A stretch of DNA of 64,000 bases from Escarpia spicata (GCA_963995525.1 OZ023206.1:70296270-70360269), one strand, 5' to 3'. Shown: positions 10,989 to 24,262, numbered from the stretch's first letter. Numbers and translations are program-made. Notes: generated by a model not told the origin, from the sequence alone.

Positions 10989-13900
10989 CACAGACATGAA
11001 AAACGTTTAACATGAATAACGTAAAAAATGTGATTTTTTTTTATTTCATTAGCATTATTTCAGTGCAAAAATTCATTTATGCAATATTTTTTATAATCTG
11101 CCACATTATAATTCAATGGATGTAAATATATAAAAACTGAAAGTGTCATAAACTGTCAACCGTATACTGGAAACATTCGACTTCAAGAACATAAAAAGGA
11201 AGAAGATCATTACATGGTAGTGTATGCTGTAAATCCAGATGTAATAGGGAAAAAAATTAGGGTAATATTAAGGTAGATAACAAGATGGAAATGGACAGGA
11301 CACGTGCACAAAAATATCATTACATGCATTGTGGTGGCTGAAACATGTACGCCACACAGGAAGTGCAAAGAGGGTCACCTATTACAACCTGATGAGCAGT
11401 GCAAAAATGTACACAACTGATGTAGAGAATTGAAAGAAGCAAAAAAGGAGAAGAACAATTGAAGATGATACACTGCAGCCCCGGGTGGCCATGACACCGG
11501 AAGAGGATAGGTACAGTAGTAATCTTCACCAGTTGGGATTGTCGTCAAGTCTGACACCATAAGAAAACGGATGGTACATTGGGAGTCTGCCCAGAAACTT
11601 CCGTCATCCTCTGACTTGACATTAATAGATTGTTGCAGATATCATTACAATGATTGGCCAATTGTTCTGTGGGTAATAAATTAATAGTCCTGTTACTGAC
11701 GATTCCTATGCTTCACCACAGAAGCGTACCTACAATGAGGATGCTGTTAATAATGTAAGCCTGTTCACTTAAAGAATGTGTGCATGTGAACTATTCTGTA
11801 ATATGTCACACATGACAGCCATTTGTCAAGGCAATCTGACAACTGGCTGCTGTCAAATTATAGATGGGTCTACAACAGCATAGTCGCACGCATGCCACAT
11901 TGTAACTTAAGTAATCATACTAGACATTTACCAAAAAACCCTTGATTGCTGTTATATTAAATTACAGCATACCGACTGTAATATGCTTACAGTATATAAA
12001 ACACAAGGGAAAAAGATACCTGGTGTGCAGACTGCACACCTTTCTATAGTACTAGCTACAGTAATTCAGCTTGATATATACAAAAGTGAGGGATAAAAAA
12101 AACCTGGCCTCCCATGTTGCGACTTGTAAACACTAGTCGAAAGTAGTTCTTCCGAACGCTATTTCCCAATTGGAAACTCGTATTTACGGTAATTGCGAGC
12201 AGTTTCGAATGCACCATCAAGCGTGATGACACGCAGACAATAGGCAGTATTGTAGGCACTGGACAGTGCACAACAACAAAGGAGTCAATCGCTCAGGCAG
12301 GAATCCCGGTGTCGTCACGCAGTTATTTGAAGTTGCTAACAGGTGTGTGCGATCATTGGAAATATCACAAATTAACAGTTCCAATCGGCATAACGCACAA
12401 AATAAGTAGCATCCACGATTCATCACGATCACGTCGACCAACTTTCATACAAAGTCCACTGCGATTACTCGTGAAATTGAAGACTATACACGCTTGAGTA
12501 GGAGCGATGCAACATAACGAATTAGTTCAAATCACGTGATACACCTGTCAACTGACATAAATATCCGATGTTCCGTTAATATATCCGTGGCTTTGTAGTG
12601 TCCACAATGCAAGCGACAAGGGACATTTCAAAGTTGTTCCTATTACGAGGATATGCCGTACATTAGGAGTCATTAAAGTTATGCAGTACATTTGTTAAAA
12701 CTGTTGTAGGGCAGTTAGAATTGGTCAAGGAGATATCCGTGGTCTGTTGCGACGCAATCTGTCTGTTTGTCTACAAACCATAGCTTCAGCAACGCCTGTG
12801 TGCAAAACTTATGCCACCTAGCGGAATTTGGCCGAAGAGGTGACGGTGATAAAGAAAAAGAAGAAGGACTGAGCTCGTCGTGTTCTTGCTTAATCCCCTC
12901 TAGCAATGTTCATCTCCTCGTTGTTTTCTCGACTGATTGTTTCAAAGCAACGTTCTGACCTGACGTTAACGCTCTGTTTGTCCACGCGTCACATGGCATT
13001 AAGATAATGAGCTTATAAAGAAAGCCAATCATTAACATACTATGTTGTTAAACGTAAGTTGCAAAAAGTCGCCTCCGCATCACGGACTCCGACAGAAGTG
13101 TTACAGTGGCGTCCCCTGGTGCTGACAATTGTCAGTATAGAAGATAACTGGTGAGGAGCGAAGTTGAATTTAAAGAACAAACTCCGGCTTTTGGATTCAT
13201 AGAAATGTTAGTGAAACTGTCGCTTTGTCATTGAAATGTTGTATTTTACTGTCTAATATCATTGTTAACGCTTCAAGTCGGCCAGATCCCGCCGTGAACT
13301 GACTCCTCAAATCATCCAAAATCGGCAATGGATAGTTCCGTGATCTCGCCCAAACTCAGCCGTGGACTGACCCGTACAATCATCTAAACAAACACGGCCG
13401 TGTGTTGACTCCTCAGATCGTCCAAACCCATTAAAATCAAAGAAATGATTAACGTGCCAATACACGTTTTAGGGAACTGATCGATGTTTAGAGGTTGCAC
13501 AAAGGTTGAAGTTCACCCCGCTACCGTAAAAATCTATTCTCGTTTTTACGAAACCACACATATGAATAAAAAAATACTGGCAAAACGACCGTGTATATAA
13601 ACGACCGTGTACATATTTGTAATAAGAACATAATTGTAAGAAAACTGTGATGAAATCAAGCAACAAGTTAGCAAATTGACCTGAGTAATTATTATACCTC
13701 TTACTACACAAGGTGTCTAGATTACTGAGTTGTAGTTTTGTGGCATCTCTGACGATTAGTTGTTTACGTCCTTTCGCACAAATATTAATGTCTCAGAATT
13801 CAAGAACTGCAATACTATTCCTCGAATTTACATTAGATATCAGTCGCATGTATTTCGAATAAAAAGGTTTCGTTCGTTCTTGATAGCTGCGTTTGTATTT

Positions 13901-14706
13901 TTGTAAAGTGTTAATTATATGAATATGTACCATGTGAGGCACTTACGAGTGAATTCCCGCAAAGGGTTTCTACTTACTCTCAGTTAGCAAAGGAAAATAA
14001 AACCACAGCCAAAAGTCACAGAGGGCGTCGTACGTTTACTCGAAACACCCACCATGTCACACCTGAGCGACTTTACAACCGATGATGTATCAACATTGAA
14101 CACTTGTCGTGCGGCACTAAACATTCAACTTTAACAACTTTTAAATCATTTTAACTTTCGTGCTGTACTTATTCGAGTGTTCACATTTTAATATCGTGGA
14201 GTATTGTTAAAGATTTATTACTATTAAAATTTTGCACGCTGCTTTTTAAAAACGCAAAATGAGGTGTTGACATGTACATGTACTTCGCAGCACGCCACCC
14301 GGCTAAGTTTGATACGACTTAATCGTCACACGTTGACAAAGCTGCACGCGAGCGCTACAAATCACGGCCGTCTATGCTGACATACTAAACGTATGACAAA
14401 GATACACAGTGTGTCTACGATAAATCGAAATACGTGCCGCTCTCCTTTGTACAGCGGGATTGAAGAACGCGCAAGTGGCGTGAAAGCTCTTTGGCGTCCA
14501 TTACGCGCTGCTCACAGCCCTGTGTTATGGTCGCCAATCAGAAAATAAATAGTCCGTTCACATTCAACGTTTCCGAGCCACGCGATATATCAAACGACGA
14601 GGCCGCTTTGCACCAGTTGGATGTAATTACCACGGAGCATATCGCTTTTTCATTACGGGCAGGTGAACCTTAATGCTGATTACGGCTTTATTCCAATCGA
14701 CTGCAG
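10989..14706. other. Long stretch without recognisable gene
   Basis: Short open frames only, none with a motif I know. The sequence contains a perfect short palindrome GGTGTGCAGACTGCACACC near 12020 and an imperfect ~60-bp triplicate at about 13280-13432. No RNA gene seen. Confidence 0.5.
13280..13432. repeat. Imperfect ~60-bp tandem triplicate
   Basis: Three diverged units share GCCGTG(A/G)(A/T)(C/T)TGAC...CTC, each followed by ATCATCCAAA or a close variant. Similarity is moderate. Confidence 0.5.
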
Positions 14707-14862
14707 GTGCGAATTTATGGGTTTACTGTCGGCAGCTTCCGTTCGCTCCTCGTGCAGTGCTGCCGTGCTGCGGATAAAGAGCGACAACTTTCTCAAGGAC
14801 AGAATCGGCTCTTTAGTCTGGTTTGTTAAAGAAATAGTTGTTCGCCGAATTGTTACTTACTG
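14707..14862. repeat. 155-bp dispersed repeat, copy 1
   Basis: Nearly identical to 17116-17271: from GCGAATTTATGGGTTTACTG to GAATTGTTACTTACTG with only a handful of differences. See the second copy for context. Confidence 0.9.
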
Positions 14863-15163
14863 GATAAAAGCATAACAATTGGACCGTATATGTAAAATTT
14901 GACGGCGAATCCGATTAGAGGGGGCACCACGTCAGACTAAATGTCCTTGACCTTGAATTTCAAGGTCAAATGTTACTGAATGTGAAATATAGTCTTTTTA
15001 ATAGCACCAATGTTTTTGTATGTATGTACGAATGTGTATTGTAACCTGAACGGGGGCACATTTCCAAGGGTCTAGGGGGCTCAGTCAGGTGGGTCCATTC
15101 AAACACGTCTACGGGCACACAAAGTTAAGAATTTGGCGTGCCGGTAGACCTTTATATATATAT

Positions 15164-15272
15164 ATAGTGTGTGTGTGTGCGCGCGTGTGCGCGTGTGCGC
15201 GTGTGCGCGTGTGCGCGTGTGCGCGTGTGCGCGTGTGCGCGTGTGCGTGTGTGCGTGTGTGCGTGTATGTAT
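15164..15272. repeat. GTGTGCGC microsatellite
   Basis: Short TATA tract, then (GTGTGCGC)n grading into (GT)n. Confidence 0.95.
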
Positions 15273-15373
15273 ATATTTGCAGGTGTGTATTTAGGCATGC
15301 GTGTTTGTCTACATTGGTAAACTTGTAATTATGTAAGTATTGTTTTACCTCTTTATTTCATCGTCCACACTAA

Positions 15374-15900
15374 CTATAATCGTATATCTCGTTTTATCAT
15401 AGGAACACGTGTAGAGGTCCTTGCACGGCCTGCTTTAGAGCATCTGCAACTCGCTGCACAAGGCCTGACGCTATTGCATGGGCTCCACAGAAGCTCCCGG
15501 CACGCCTTGGTAGTTTCAGGAAGCGTTGACAAAGGAGAAGACCATCTCCCATCCTCGAACTTCCACCCAAAGTCCTTTGTGGACCGCACATCCGGCCGAG
15601 CCATTCAACCCAAAGACAATATGCTTGCCTGGTGGATGCTGTGCATGGCATGTTTCAGCATTGCAACCTCTGTTGGTGGCAAACGATCGAAGGAGGAATT
15701 TTTCTTCGTGAAAAGGTCTCGTCTTGCCTCATTATTGCTGTTCTAGACTTGTAATAAATTATGATGATGACCCCCAGCAACTTTAGTGTTGGTCGAGCGA
15801 CGTCTAATTCTGCAAACGATGACCTTGCAATGGTTGTAAATGCCTGTGTCACCCTAGGAACTTCATACCAAGCCTTCCAAGCCGACTTTTTCTCCACGCC
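15374..15900 (-). pseudogene. Relic of an invertebrate multi-copy protein family, C-terminal part (minus copy)
   Basis: The minus-strand reading starts KKSAWKAWYEVPRVTQAF near 15900 and ends with FGWKFEDGRWSSPLSTLPET and a Cys-rich tail near 15400. I recall this combination (a W-x-A-W segment, then GWxxxDGRWxPxxxxLP and a Cys-rich RCxCxKxxxxC tail) as the C-terminus of large, poorly characterised proteins expanded in invertebrate genomes. Their upstream part carries TDTDVVV and HAxTGxDxxSxF motifs. Frameshifts and stops interrupt it, so it is a relic. It sits head-to-head with a second copy at 16.1-16.9 kb. Family recognition is from memory of motif order, not from a search. Confidence 0.55.
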
Positions 15901-16099
15901 ATGGAACGTTGAAAGTTAAACTACACCAGAGCGCACCCTGGCATGGGACAATACTACAAGCATGCCTGCCTCTTCGTTGCCAGATTTCCTGTGGGATTCG
16001 AAAAACAAGGAGGAACTATTCAGGTTTCCTGGAGAAGAAATAATCCAGACGGAGCAGTGACCAGAATACAAGGTGGTGTGAGTGATAAATGATGACAAT

Positions 16100-16910
16100 G
16101 TAACTGCTCATGGAGCAGGGGGTGAACATGACTGCAGTGTGTCACTCTCTGCACGCTCTTCTGGAAGGGGTGAAGACAGTAAATGTGCGCACTGTAGACA
16201 CGGATGTTGTCGTCATCTTCGTTGGGTTATTCTTCAGTTTGAAAGCGACAGTCGGGAAGTTCCAACTGTTGATGGGATTTGCAAGATGGCATAGCTTCAG
16301 ACAAACACACGCCAAAACCGTTTGTGACAACCTTGGAGAGCGGAAGGCCAGGGGAATTCTGTGGTTGCATGCCGTGACCGGCTATGGTCTCGTTTCAGTG
16401 TTCCATGGCGTGGGGAAAGGTCGGCTTGGAAGGCGTGTTCTGGAGTTCCTGGGGTGACAGAGGCATTTTGCGAGGTCACCGTTTGCCGAGTTAAACGTGG
16501 TTAGACCAGAGCAAAAGTTGACGAAGAAGCTCGTCATCACAATGCATTACAAGTCAAGTGCAGCACCGTCTGTTAACGATGCAAGACGAGAACCTTTGAC
16601 AAAGAAAAACTAACTGCGCCTCGATTGTCTGCCACCAGGGGATTCATTGCTACAACACGTCTGGCGCAGCAGCTACCAAACAGGCATATGGTCTTTGAGT
16701 TGTGTGGCTCGGCCGGATATGGCGTCCCCCAAGAATTTTGGGTAGAAGTTCGATGATGGTAGATAGTCTCCTATTTGGTTAACGCTTCCTGAAGCTATCA
16801 AGACGTGCCGGGAGCTTTTGCAGTGCCGATGCAAAAGTAGAAGGCCTTGCGCAGCGCGATGCACGTGCTCTAAACTGGACCGTTGCACGTTTTCCTGTGT
16901 GAAGAGGTGA
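16100..16910 (+). pseudogene. Relic of the same family (plus copy) with TDTDVVV motif
   Basis: The plus-strand frame 16110-16457 contains VNVRTVDTDVVVIFVGLF, LLMGFARWHSF and LWLHAVTGYGLVSVFHGVGKG. These match the central motifs of the family described for the minus copy at 15.4-15.9 kb, including TDTDVVV and the HAxTG...SxFxGxGK block. After about 250 bp of decayed sequence the C-terminal motif returns at 16725-16905 (PKNFG.KFDDGR and a Cys-rich ELLQCRCKS), with stops in frame. Function is unknown to me; the TDTD...GxGK arrangement is sometimes seen in mobile-element-associated proteins. The copy is dead. Confidence 0.55.
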
Positions 16911-16999
16911 CACGATGACATAAAAAGGTAAAACAATACTTACGTACTTACAAGTTTTGTAATATAAACACGTTCGTGTGCACGAATACACACTCGCAA

Positions 17000-17115
<116 letters not shown>

Positions 17116-17265
17116 GTGCGAATTTATAGGTTTACTGTCGGCAGCTTCCGGTCGCTCCTCTTGCAGTGCTGCCGTGCTACGGATAAAGAGCGACAACTTT
17201 CTCAAGGACAGAATCGGCTCTTTAGTCTGGTTTGTTAAAGAAATATTTGTTCGCCGAATTGTTAC

Positions 17266-17271
<6 letters not shown>
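17116..17271. repeat. 155-bp dispersed repeat, copy 2, between two (TG)n tracts
   Basis: Same orientation as copy 1 (14707-14862). Here the unit is flanked on both sides by long (TG)n, and its last bases (TTACTTACTG) run straight into the second tract. Short dispersed units bounded by microsatellites are known in molluscs; I cannot assign this one to a named family. Confidence 0.9.
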
Positions 17272-17339
<68 letters not shown>

Positions 17340-17345
17340 TGTATT
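17272..17345. repeat. (TG)n microsatellite
   Basis: About 30 TG units with one TATG interruption near the right end. Confidence 0.95.
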
Positions 17346-18404
17346 TATGCACGTATGTATGTACGTGTCAAGAAACGCCAGGTGAAACGGCCTTGCAAAT
17401 AAATATCTAGGTTCTGAGATATATCAGAAGAGAAGTAGTTATACACAATTAAAGAATTTTCCAAATTTATTGGCCCATCTTCCAAACAACAAACCAAATA
17501 TAGCTAATCTTCAAGGAAGACTCGTCAGCTTCCCTAACCTCTTATCATACAAAGTCTTACATACATACAACTCTATTATAACATTTCATAGGTACACACG
17601 GATTGACCAGTTCTTCAATCTATGTCATCAAAAGATTCTATAACATAATCGCCATATAGGCACAGAAGTTCAACACCCTACGGCTGTCTGCGTGGCACTC
17701 GCAATGTGGAGATGCGAGAAGATAATGTTTATAAAGAACGATTCCACCTTTCGTCATCACCGTCAACTTGAGGATAACTTGTCCCTCAGCAGTCGAACGA
17801 AGTAGTTCTCAATCGTTTCATAGGGAATTCCCTCTTCGGGTGTGAATTCTCCATTGTTGCGTAAGCCGTCTACTCTCGCACTGTTGTTACACGAGGTGTT
17901 ACTCGGCGTCTACCGCCCTCGTATGCACTTTGTCAGACTTCACCCCGCCCCGACACTACAATAAATGATAACTGTAACAATAAAATATCCTTATTCCTTG
18001 GTGTGTAAACTACACCCTTCATATATGTTTCCCATCGACACCACATATAATCATAGTACCTACACACAAACATATGTCGCTAATGTTCGCCATAGATATA
18101 TACGTATCCGGACCCAATATCCCATTAGTAATAACAACCCCACTACCTTACATATTCTAAGTCCTAACAAATTATACACCAATAACCATTATCTGTGACA
18201 CTGTAATACAACCTATGTTCGCTTCTTGTTACTATCTAACATTCACATAACAGAGCGATGATTCGCCATCCCGCAAAAAACTCTCGAGATACGAGTATCT
18301 TTGCGCTGACCATATTTATTTATTATTGACCACACCCTTTGGCACAGTTATAACAATGCAAAAAACAGATGTATAAGCAAATACCTCTAATCTAACATTC
18401 ACTC

Positions 18405-18445
<41 letters not shown>

Positions 18446-19640
18446 CACATACCTCCGGTATTTCTTCTGCTCTATATATGAATGGAGAAATTCAACGTCA
18501 AAGCCACCACTGGGTAAAGACTTCATGTTTGCCAACCGCACCGTAATGGTTTCTCTCCACAGAAGAGACCAGATTACATTTCTTTGCTATGTCGGGTTCT
18601 GGACTCGTCAATAGAAATTTGCAGTAATAATACTAGTTCTGCTTAACCGACTCTCTCCCGGCTATGTCTTTTGACTCGCCAATGAGGAACGAACCAGTGC
18701 TTACACAGTACACGTGGTGAAAACAAGTATTGTTTACTATTTGTTCAACTAGACGCAGCTATTTCAACTTCTGTGTTTACAGTCTATTTACTACAGCTGG
18801 GTCAGACTTGAAACATTATTCCTACCCGAAAGCGTTATACTTCGCTGCATTGATGATTGTGTGTTCATTTGTGCAAATACAAATTTGACATCAACAATAA
18901 GGATATTTATTTTAACTGTAAATATGTCCTGACAAACAAAACTACAAGCTGCCTCCACCTAACTCACATAAAACAACGCCTTATTTAAAATAGGTACCGA
19001 TGATAGTCATTGGCTTCTCACAGACCTTCAACAGTGAACAATGTGCAACAAAACTTATCGTGTATTGTGTTCGTGTCATATTTAAACACGCACCAGTGAT
19101 ATTATCAATGGCAACTTGCGACAGACTTCCTTTTCTTAAGCAGTGCGTAGCCGTGCTCGTTGGTTGAAGCACAAGGATGTCCGGTCTGCAAAGACCTCTT
19201 TCCTCCGCAAGCCATGCGACGTCTCGCAACAGCAGTTGGCTGCACTACGATTGACCTTGAACCAGTCATTCGGGAACGTCCAGAACACCTGCCAGAGCAG
19301 TGAAGGGCTGATGAATGAGTTGCATCTGTCTAGATGTTCTCGCCTTGGTCAAGGTATCTTCGCAGATCATACCTGACCTCCGGGTTCTGACATACTTTCG
19401 CAACGTTGCTGACATTGAAAGTGACGAAGCGTTGTAGCAGTTCGTCACTTCATCGCTACCCTCCTCTCTTGCAGCCGCATTCTGGTCTTCGCCATCTTCA
19501 CCTTCATGTCCCTCAACCCTCTTACCCTCATGCCCCTTCACACAATCACCCGCAATACTGGCTGTCAACGTGGATACATGCTGGTTGCTCATTGGGCGAA
19601 CGATCTCCCATTGCATAACCCACATGGCGAGTGTTACAAC
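17346..19640. other. No recognisable gene; (TA)n at about 18406-18442
   Basis: Mixed AT-rich DNA. Open frames around 19.1-19.6 kb on both strands lack any motif I recognise and overlap each other, so none is called. Confidence 0.5.
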
Positions 19641-19642
19641 CG

Positions 19643-19795
19643 GTAATATAATAATCGACCGGTAATGTAATAGTCGACCGGTAATGTAATAATCGACCGG
19701 TAATGTAATAATCGACCGGTAATGTAATAGTCGACCGGTAGTGTAATAAATCGACCGGTAATGTAATAACACGACCGGTAATGTAATAAAAACGA
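19643..19795. repeat. 18-20-bp minisatellite (ACCGGTAATGTAATAATCG)
   Basis: Eight tandem units of ACCGGTAATGTAATAATCG with small length variants (TAGTCG, AAATCG, ACACG). An open minus-strand frame across it is a by-product of the repeat. Confidence 0.95.
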
Positions 19796-19799
19796 CTGA

Positions 19800-22730
19800 G
19801 TTGATTATGATGACGATAATAATGAAGGTGATGATGATGTTAGTAATGATGACGAAGTCGGTGATGATGAGGATGATAAATGGTTATGATGACGATGACG
19901 TGGAAAATGAAGACAATTAAGGGGTCACCTTAGTAATGATGACGAGTGTAACGATTATGACAATAAAGGGGTATTCTCATAAAAGGTCATATCAAAAATG
20001 TAAATGTTCATTAATATGAACAAGGTATTCGTCTTAATCAATTAAAAGATCATCTTAAAGTAATAAAGGCTCATCACACAAATAAAGAGTTCTTCTCAAC
20101 TAAGTTAACATTTCGAAACATACAAGTATTGATTAAAATGAACTGGCTGATCGTGTCAACAGATTCAGGGATCATCTCAAAACATTAAAGGGTCTTCTCA
20201 TAAATAACAGGGTTTTCTCAAAATACATTATGGTGTTGTTTCACAAAAAGTAAACATTCATTTAAAACAACTAACTGATCGTCATAATAGTTTGAAAAAC
20301 CATCATAATATTAAATGGTCATCTCATAAAATACACGGGCCTTCCCAAAAAGTTTAAGGGATCACTGCCAAAATAGACGTGTTGTTCAAATAATCGGTTG
20401 ATCATCTCAACACAGTAAGGGATCATCTTAAAAATACGTAGTCATCTCTCAATAAAGGGGTTTTCTCAAACAACTTAGGGGATATCTCAAAATGTAATGT
20501 TGAAGCGTGCTATTATAAAAATATTAGAAACTTAAGGATAATCTCGAAATCATAATAATAGTCACAATAATAATAATAACATAATCAACTAAAACAATTA
20601 CATGGGTAATCTAAAAAACCTAAACATAAATGTTATCTGAATCAACTAAAAGGGTCATATAAACGAATAACGGGCACCTAATGTATTTTTTAATATGCCT
20701 AATGATAAGAGATTATGACAAACTAGCAGATTATCTCAACACGTGACAGGATCATTTCATAAAATCAAGTGGGCTAGTCGAAGAAAACGTTAATTAAATT
20801 AAGGGTGTCTGATAAAAAGATGGGTCTTCTAAAAAAAGTGTCGTTACAAAATACGTAATTAGTCATTAACAAATTAAGGAGCTGATCGTCTCAACAAATT
20901 AAGGGCTGATATAAAATGTAGGGGGGGTCTTCTAAAAAATGTAATGATTATATTAAGCAGTGTAACTAGCCGTAAAAATGAGTCAGCTGATCGTCTCAAT
21001 ATATTAGGGAATCGTTTAATGAAATAATGGGGTACTCCCCAACCAGGTAAGGGATCATTTAAAAACCAAGGATCATTGAAACACTTATCTGGCTGGCTTA
21101 TCGTGTCTTATAAATAAGTTGTCACGTCATAAAAAGAAGCGGTTAGTTTGTGCAATTAAGGGAAATCGAATCATGTCCAAATTCATCGCAAAATACAAAC
21201 ACAAAGGGTCATCAAAATAAATTAGTTTATTACAAATGTAGGGGATATCAGTATAAATTAAGCGGATTGTATTATTCAATTGTAGAATATGTATTATGCT
21301 AAGATGATCTTTTATTTCGTCGAGACGATCAACTTGTTCGTTTTATTGAACATTTGTATTTTTGATATGACTCTTTTTAGAAAACCCCTTAATTGAGAGA
21401 TGACCATTATTGTTTTCGTATGATCTCTTAATGTGTTGAGATGATTAACCGATTATTTTTAATCAACGCGTCTATTTTGGAAATGATCCATTAACCTTTA
21501 TGAGAAGACCCCTTAATTTTTTTGAGATTATCATTTCATTTGTTGAGACTATCAGTTCGTTAATGTGTTAATAACTTCTAACATATTTTGTAACGATACT
21601 TTTCTTAGACGACCATGCCTTGTTATGAGATGTCCTCCTAATTTAACTAACTTTTTTCGAGAAGACCATTTGATTTTATGAGATGCCCATATCATGTGTT
21701 GAGAAGAGCAGTTAGCATTATAAAGTAACATCTTAATGACTCATTTTTAGATTATTACAAAAATGGTTTTGATATAATCGCTTATATTAGGCATAATTTA
21801 AAATACATTAGTTGCTCCTTATTCGTTCATATGAATGAATTCGAGTGAAATTACACTTAACTTTAACTTAGTTTGTTTGGATTACCCTTTAATTGTTTCA
21901 ACTGCTCCATTTTTTAATAACAATTATTATTAGTTTGAGATTACCTATTACCCTTCAGTTTGTTACATGTTTTAATATCAATCGTTAACATTGTATTTTG
22001 AAACGTCCTTGATATTGTTTGAGATGACCCCTTAATTTGATCAAAGGTTGATTAGGTATTTCATTTGTAAGCATGTTTTAATGGTCCTTAAATATTTGTT
22101 TGAGATAATCCCTTAATTTTGAGTAGATTATCCCTTTCATTTGTTAAGGTGATCCTTTTAATCACCCCCCTCTTCCCCGCCACTCTTACTTCCTGATTCG
22201 GTCCTATTGTTTGCTGACATGTGGTTACTGCGTTACCTGGGAGGTTATATGGACGGCATTCCGCGTGTTCTCCCACAAAACAAACGGCTGACTTGTTCTG
22301 AGAATCCTAGTTAAGTATACTTTAGTGAGGATCAACAGGATGTCACCATGGCTACCAGTTATAAGGGCGCACGTGAGAATGACGATGAGGTCGAGGAGAA
22401 TGGTGAGGTTGAGGATGTCATTGTCGTCGTCCTCATGATCGTAATAATAACGACCCTCAACGTTTTTATCTTTGTCATCATAATCATCATCGTCATCATA
22501 GTCATAACCATCATCATCTTCATCACTTAGACAACGCCTTCGTTATCTTCATCGTTGTCGTCTTCATCATCATTATCACTTATTCACTCATCATCACTAT
22601 CGTTATTTATTATCATTATCAGCATTATCATAATGATTATCATCACCGTCATCATAATCATCATCTTTATACTCATCATCATTACTAAGGTGACCCCTTA
22701 ATTGTTTTCATTGCACGAATTTTCATACTA
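19800..22730. repeat. Foldback-like block: repeat arms in opposite orientations
   Basis: From about 19.9 to 21.25 kb the plus strand is filled with degenerate units of the type AAGGGATCATCTCAAAA. From about 21.3 to 22.15 kb the same unit appears as its complement (TTTGAGATGATCCCTTAA). Longer pairs confirm the inversion. The block 19976-20058 matches the complement of 21301-21390 over almost 90 bp. The GACAATTAAGGGGTCACCTTAGTAATGATGA block near 19912-19943 matches the complement of 22676-22712, with GAT/ATC trinucleotide runs outside both. No coding region is inside. Terminal inverted arms built of subrepeats are typical of Foldback-type elements, but I found no target duplication. Confidence 0.75.
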
Positions 22731-23053
22731 GTATGCCACGGACACGTGTGGTCACTTCAAGAATAGTTTTATTATGATCTTTGACCCTCAAAACATGTGT
22801 CTAGTCACCTTATTTGTTCAGTTATCTGCAATATTGGCTGATATATGGTGAAACATAGATTTGTCGATTTGTTCTGTAATGGCGGCACTGATTTGTACAA
22901 AAATGATACGTGGGACATCCGGACGACTTTTTAACACAGCTCATCGTTTTCTACCATTTTTTTCCGATCTAGAGACGCCGATTGAAAGTTTTTCCGGGGG
23001 GTGCACGATACCCCTCTCTTCCAACTAGACTAAATATCATGAATGACCATGAG

Positions 23054-23057
23054 TGTA

Positions 23058-23112
<55 letters not shown>

Positions 23113-23150
23113 ATGTATGTGTGTATGTATGTATGTATGTATGTATGTAT
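23054..23150. repeat. (TG)n/(TATG)n microsatellite
   Basis: TG tract followed by TATG units, just downstream of the GT31 pseudogene's 3' end. Confidence 0.95.
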
Positions 23151-23228
23151 AGATACATAACATACATAACATTGTGTTAAACAGCACAGTTCCGTGGTCG
23201 AAATAGACTAAACATTATGATGATTTCT

Positions 23229-24262
23229 TCAATAGTGTTTGCGTGGTGGTGGCAAACAAATACCATCGCGGCATTGCGAAGCGTATTTCACAATCATCAC
23301 CCAGACTGTCTGGAAGACGTCGATGCTCGGAACATGACCGAACATGTACGATGCCCACCACCTCCCGCCGAGTTTACTCATTACATTCCACTCTTCTTTG
23401 ATCTCGTACTTATGTGACAGCTGCTCGAACGTGACGTTTCCCAGTTTGAATGTCAACAACCCCGTCACGTACACGTCGTCAAGCCAGAGGAACGGGACGC
23501 TGTACGATACCTCGTACAGCGCTATTGCGATGTCAGTTGTCATGATGAAAGCCGAGCCAGAACAAAATGTCGGGTACCGTCCGATGCCGTATTCGGTTTC
23601 TCTCACCCCGTGACATTCCGGGGATCGAAACACGAAACCTATTTTGTAAACATGACACATAATATGTGCGTCGTTCATTTTATGTTCTAAATAATGCGTT
23701 AAAGTAAACGGGTTCACAATCATATCGTCGTCAGCTTTTAGCACGTACTTTGCGTTCTTACAATAGGTCGATATCCACTTTAGCGCGCCGATCGCTTTGT
23801 GCGCAAGGTTACGGTAAGTGTCCAAGAAATCCCCCTGAACTATATCTTCATGAGCAGCGTCTTCCCGTAGCAGTGCCGCGTCTACTTCCGGAGTCGATCC
23901 ATTCGTTCTCCCCAATACGAATATAATTATCATCGTTTTCGAATAATACTTCTGGTTTCCCCAAGTCTCGCGTATGATCTCGCGTCGTTTGAAATTACCG
24001 GGAGCCGAATGAACGTAGATGAACGCTCGTTGTTAAGTATATAGGTGTAGGGGTGCGGATTGACGTGTGTCTGATTTCCTTTGTTGACACGAATGCTGAT
24101 GTACCGCAGTTCGGCGTCCGTCAATGAGCGCTCCTTTTCTATCCTGTCAAACATCAGCAAGAAGGCCGTGACACCGACAACAGTGAGACAGAACATTGTA
24201 CAACGACACCCGACCATCCGCGACACCCGTCGCCTCGGGCAGTTTTGGGACAGTCTGCGCAT
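23229..24262 (-). pseudogene. Beta-1,3-galactosyltransferase-like (GT31), frameshifted
   Basis: Single-exon minus-strand gene. The N-terminal frame (ATG 24262) has a short cytoplasmic tail and a membrane segment (MFCLTVVGVTAFLLMF), the type II anchor of Golgi glycosyltransferases, then PHPYTYILNNE. The catalytic part lies in another frame: KRREIIRETWG, IIIFVLGR, QGDFLDTYRNL, the metal-binding triad in YVLKADDDMIVN, YPTFCSGSAFIM and LDDVYVTG. These are the GT31 motifs in order. The frames switch near 24010 and the stretch normally between the ILNNE motif and the RRxxIRxTWG motif looks shortened, so a small deletion caused the shift. The family transfers galactose or GlcNAc to glycans from UDP-sugars in the Golgi. 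I judge it a recent pseudogene. Confidence 0.88.

Noticed and set aside
19266..19772. 168-codon minus-strand frame
   Set aside because: Its first third is the ACCGGTAATGTAATAATCG minisatellite, and the rest has no recognised motif and overlaps other frames.
19643..19795. CRISPR-like array appearance of the 19-bp repeat
   Set aside because: Units are directly tandem without unique spacers and the DNA is animal.
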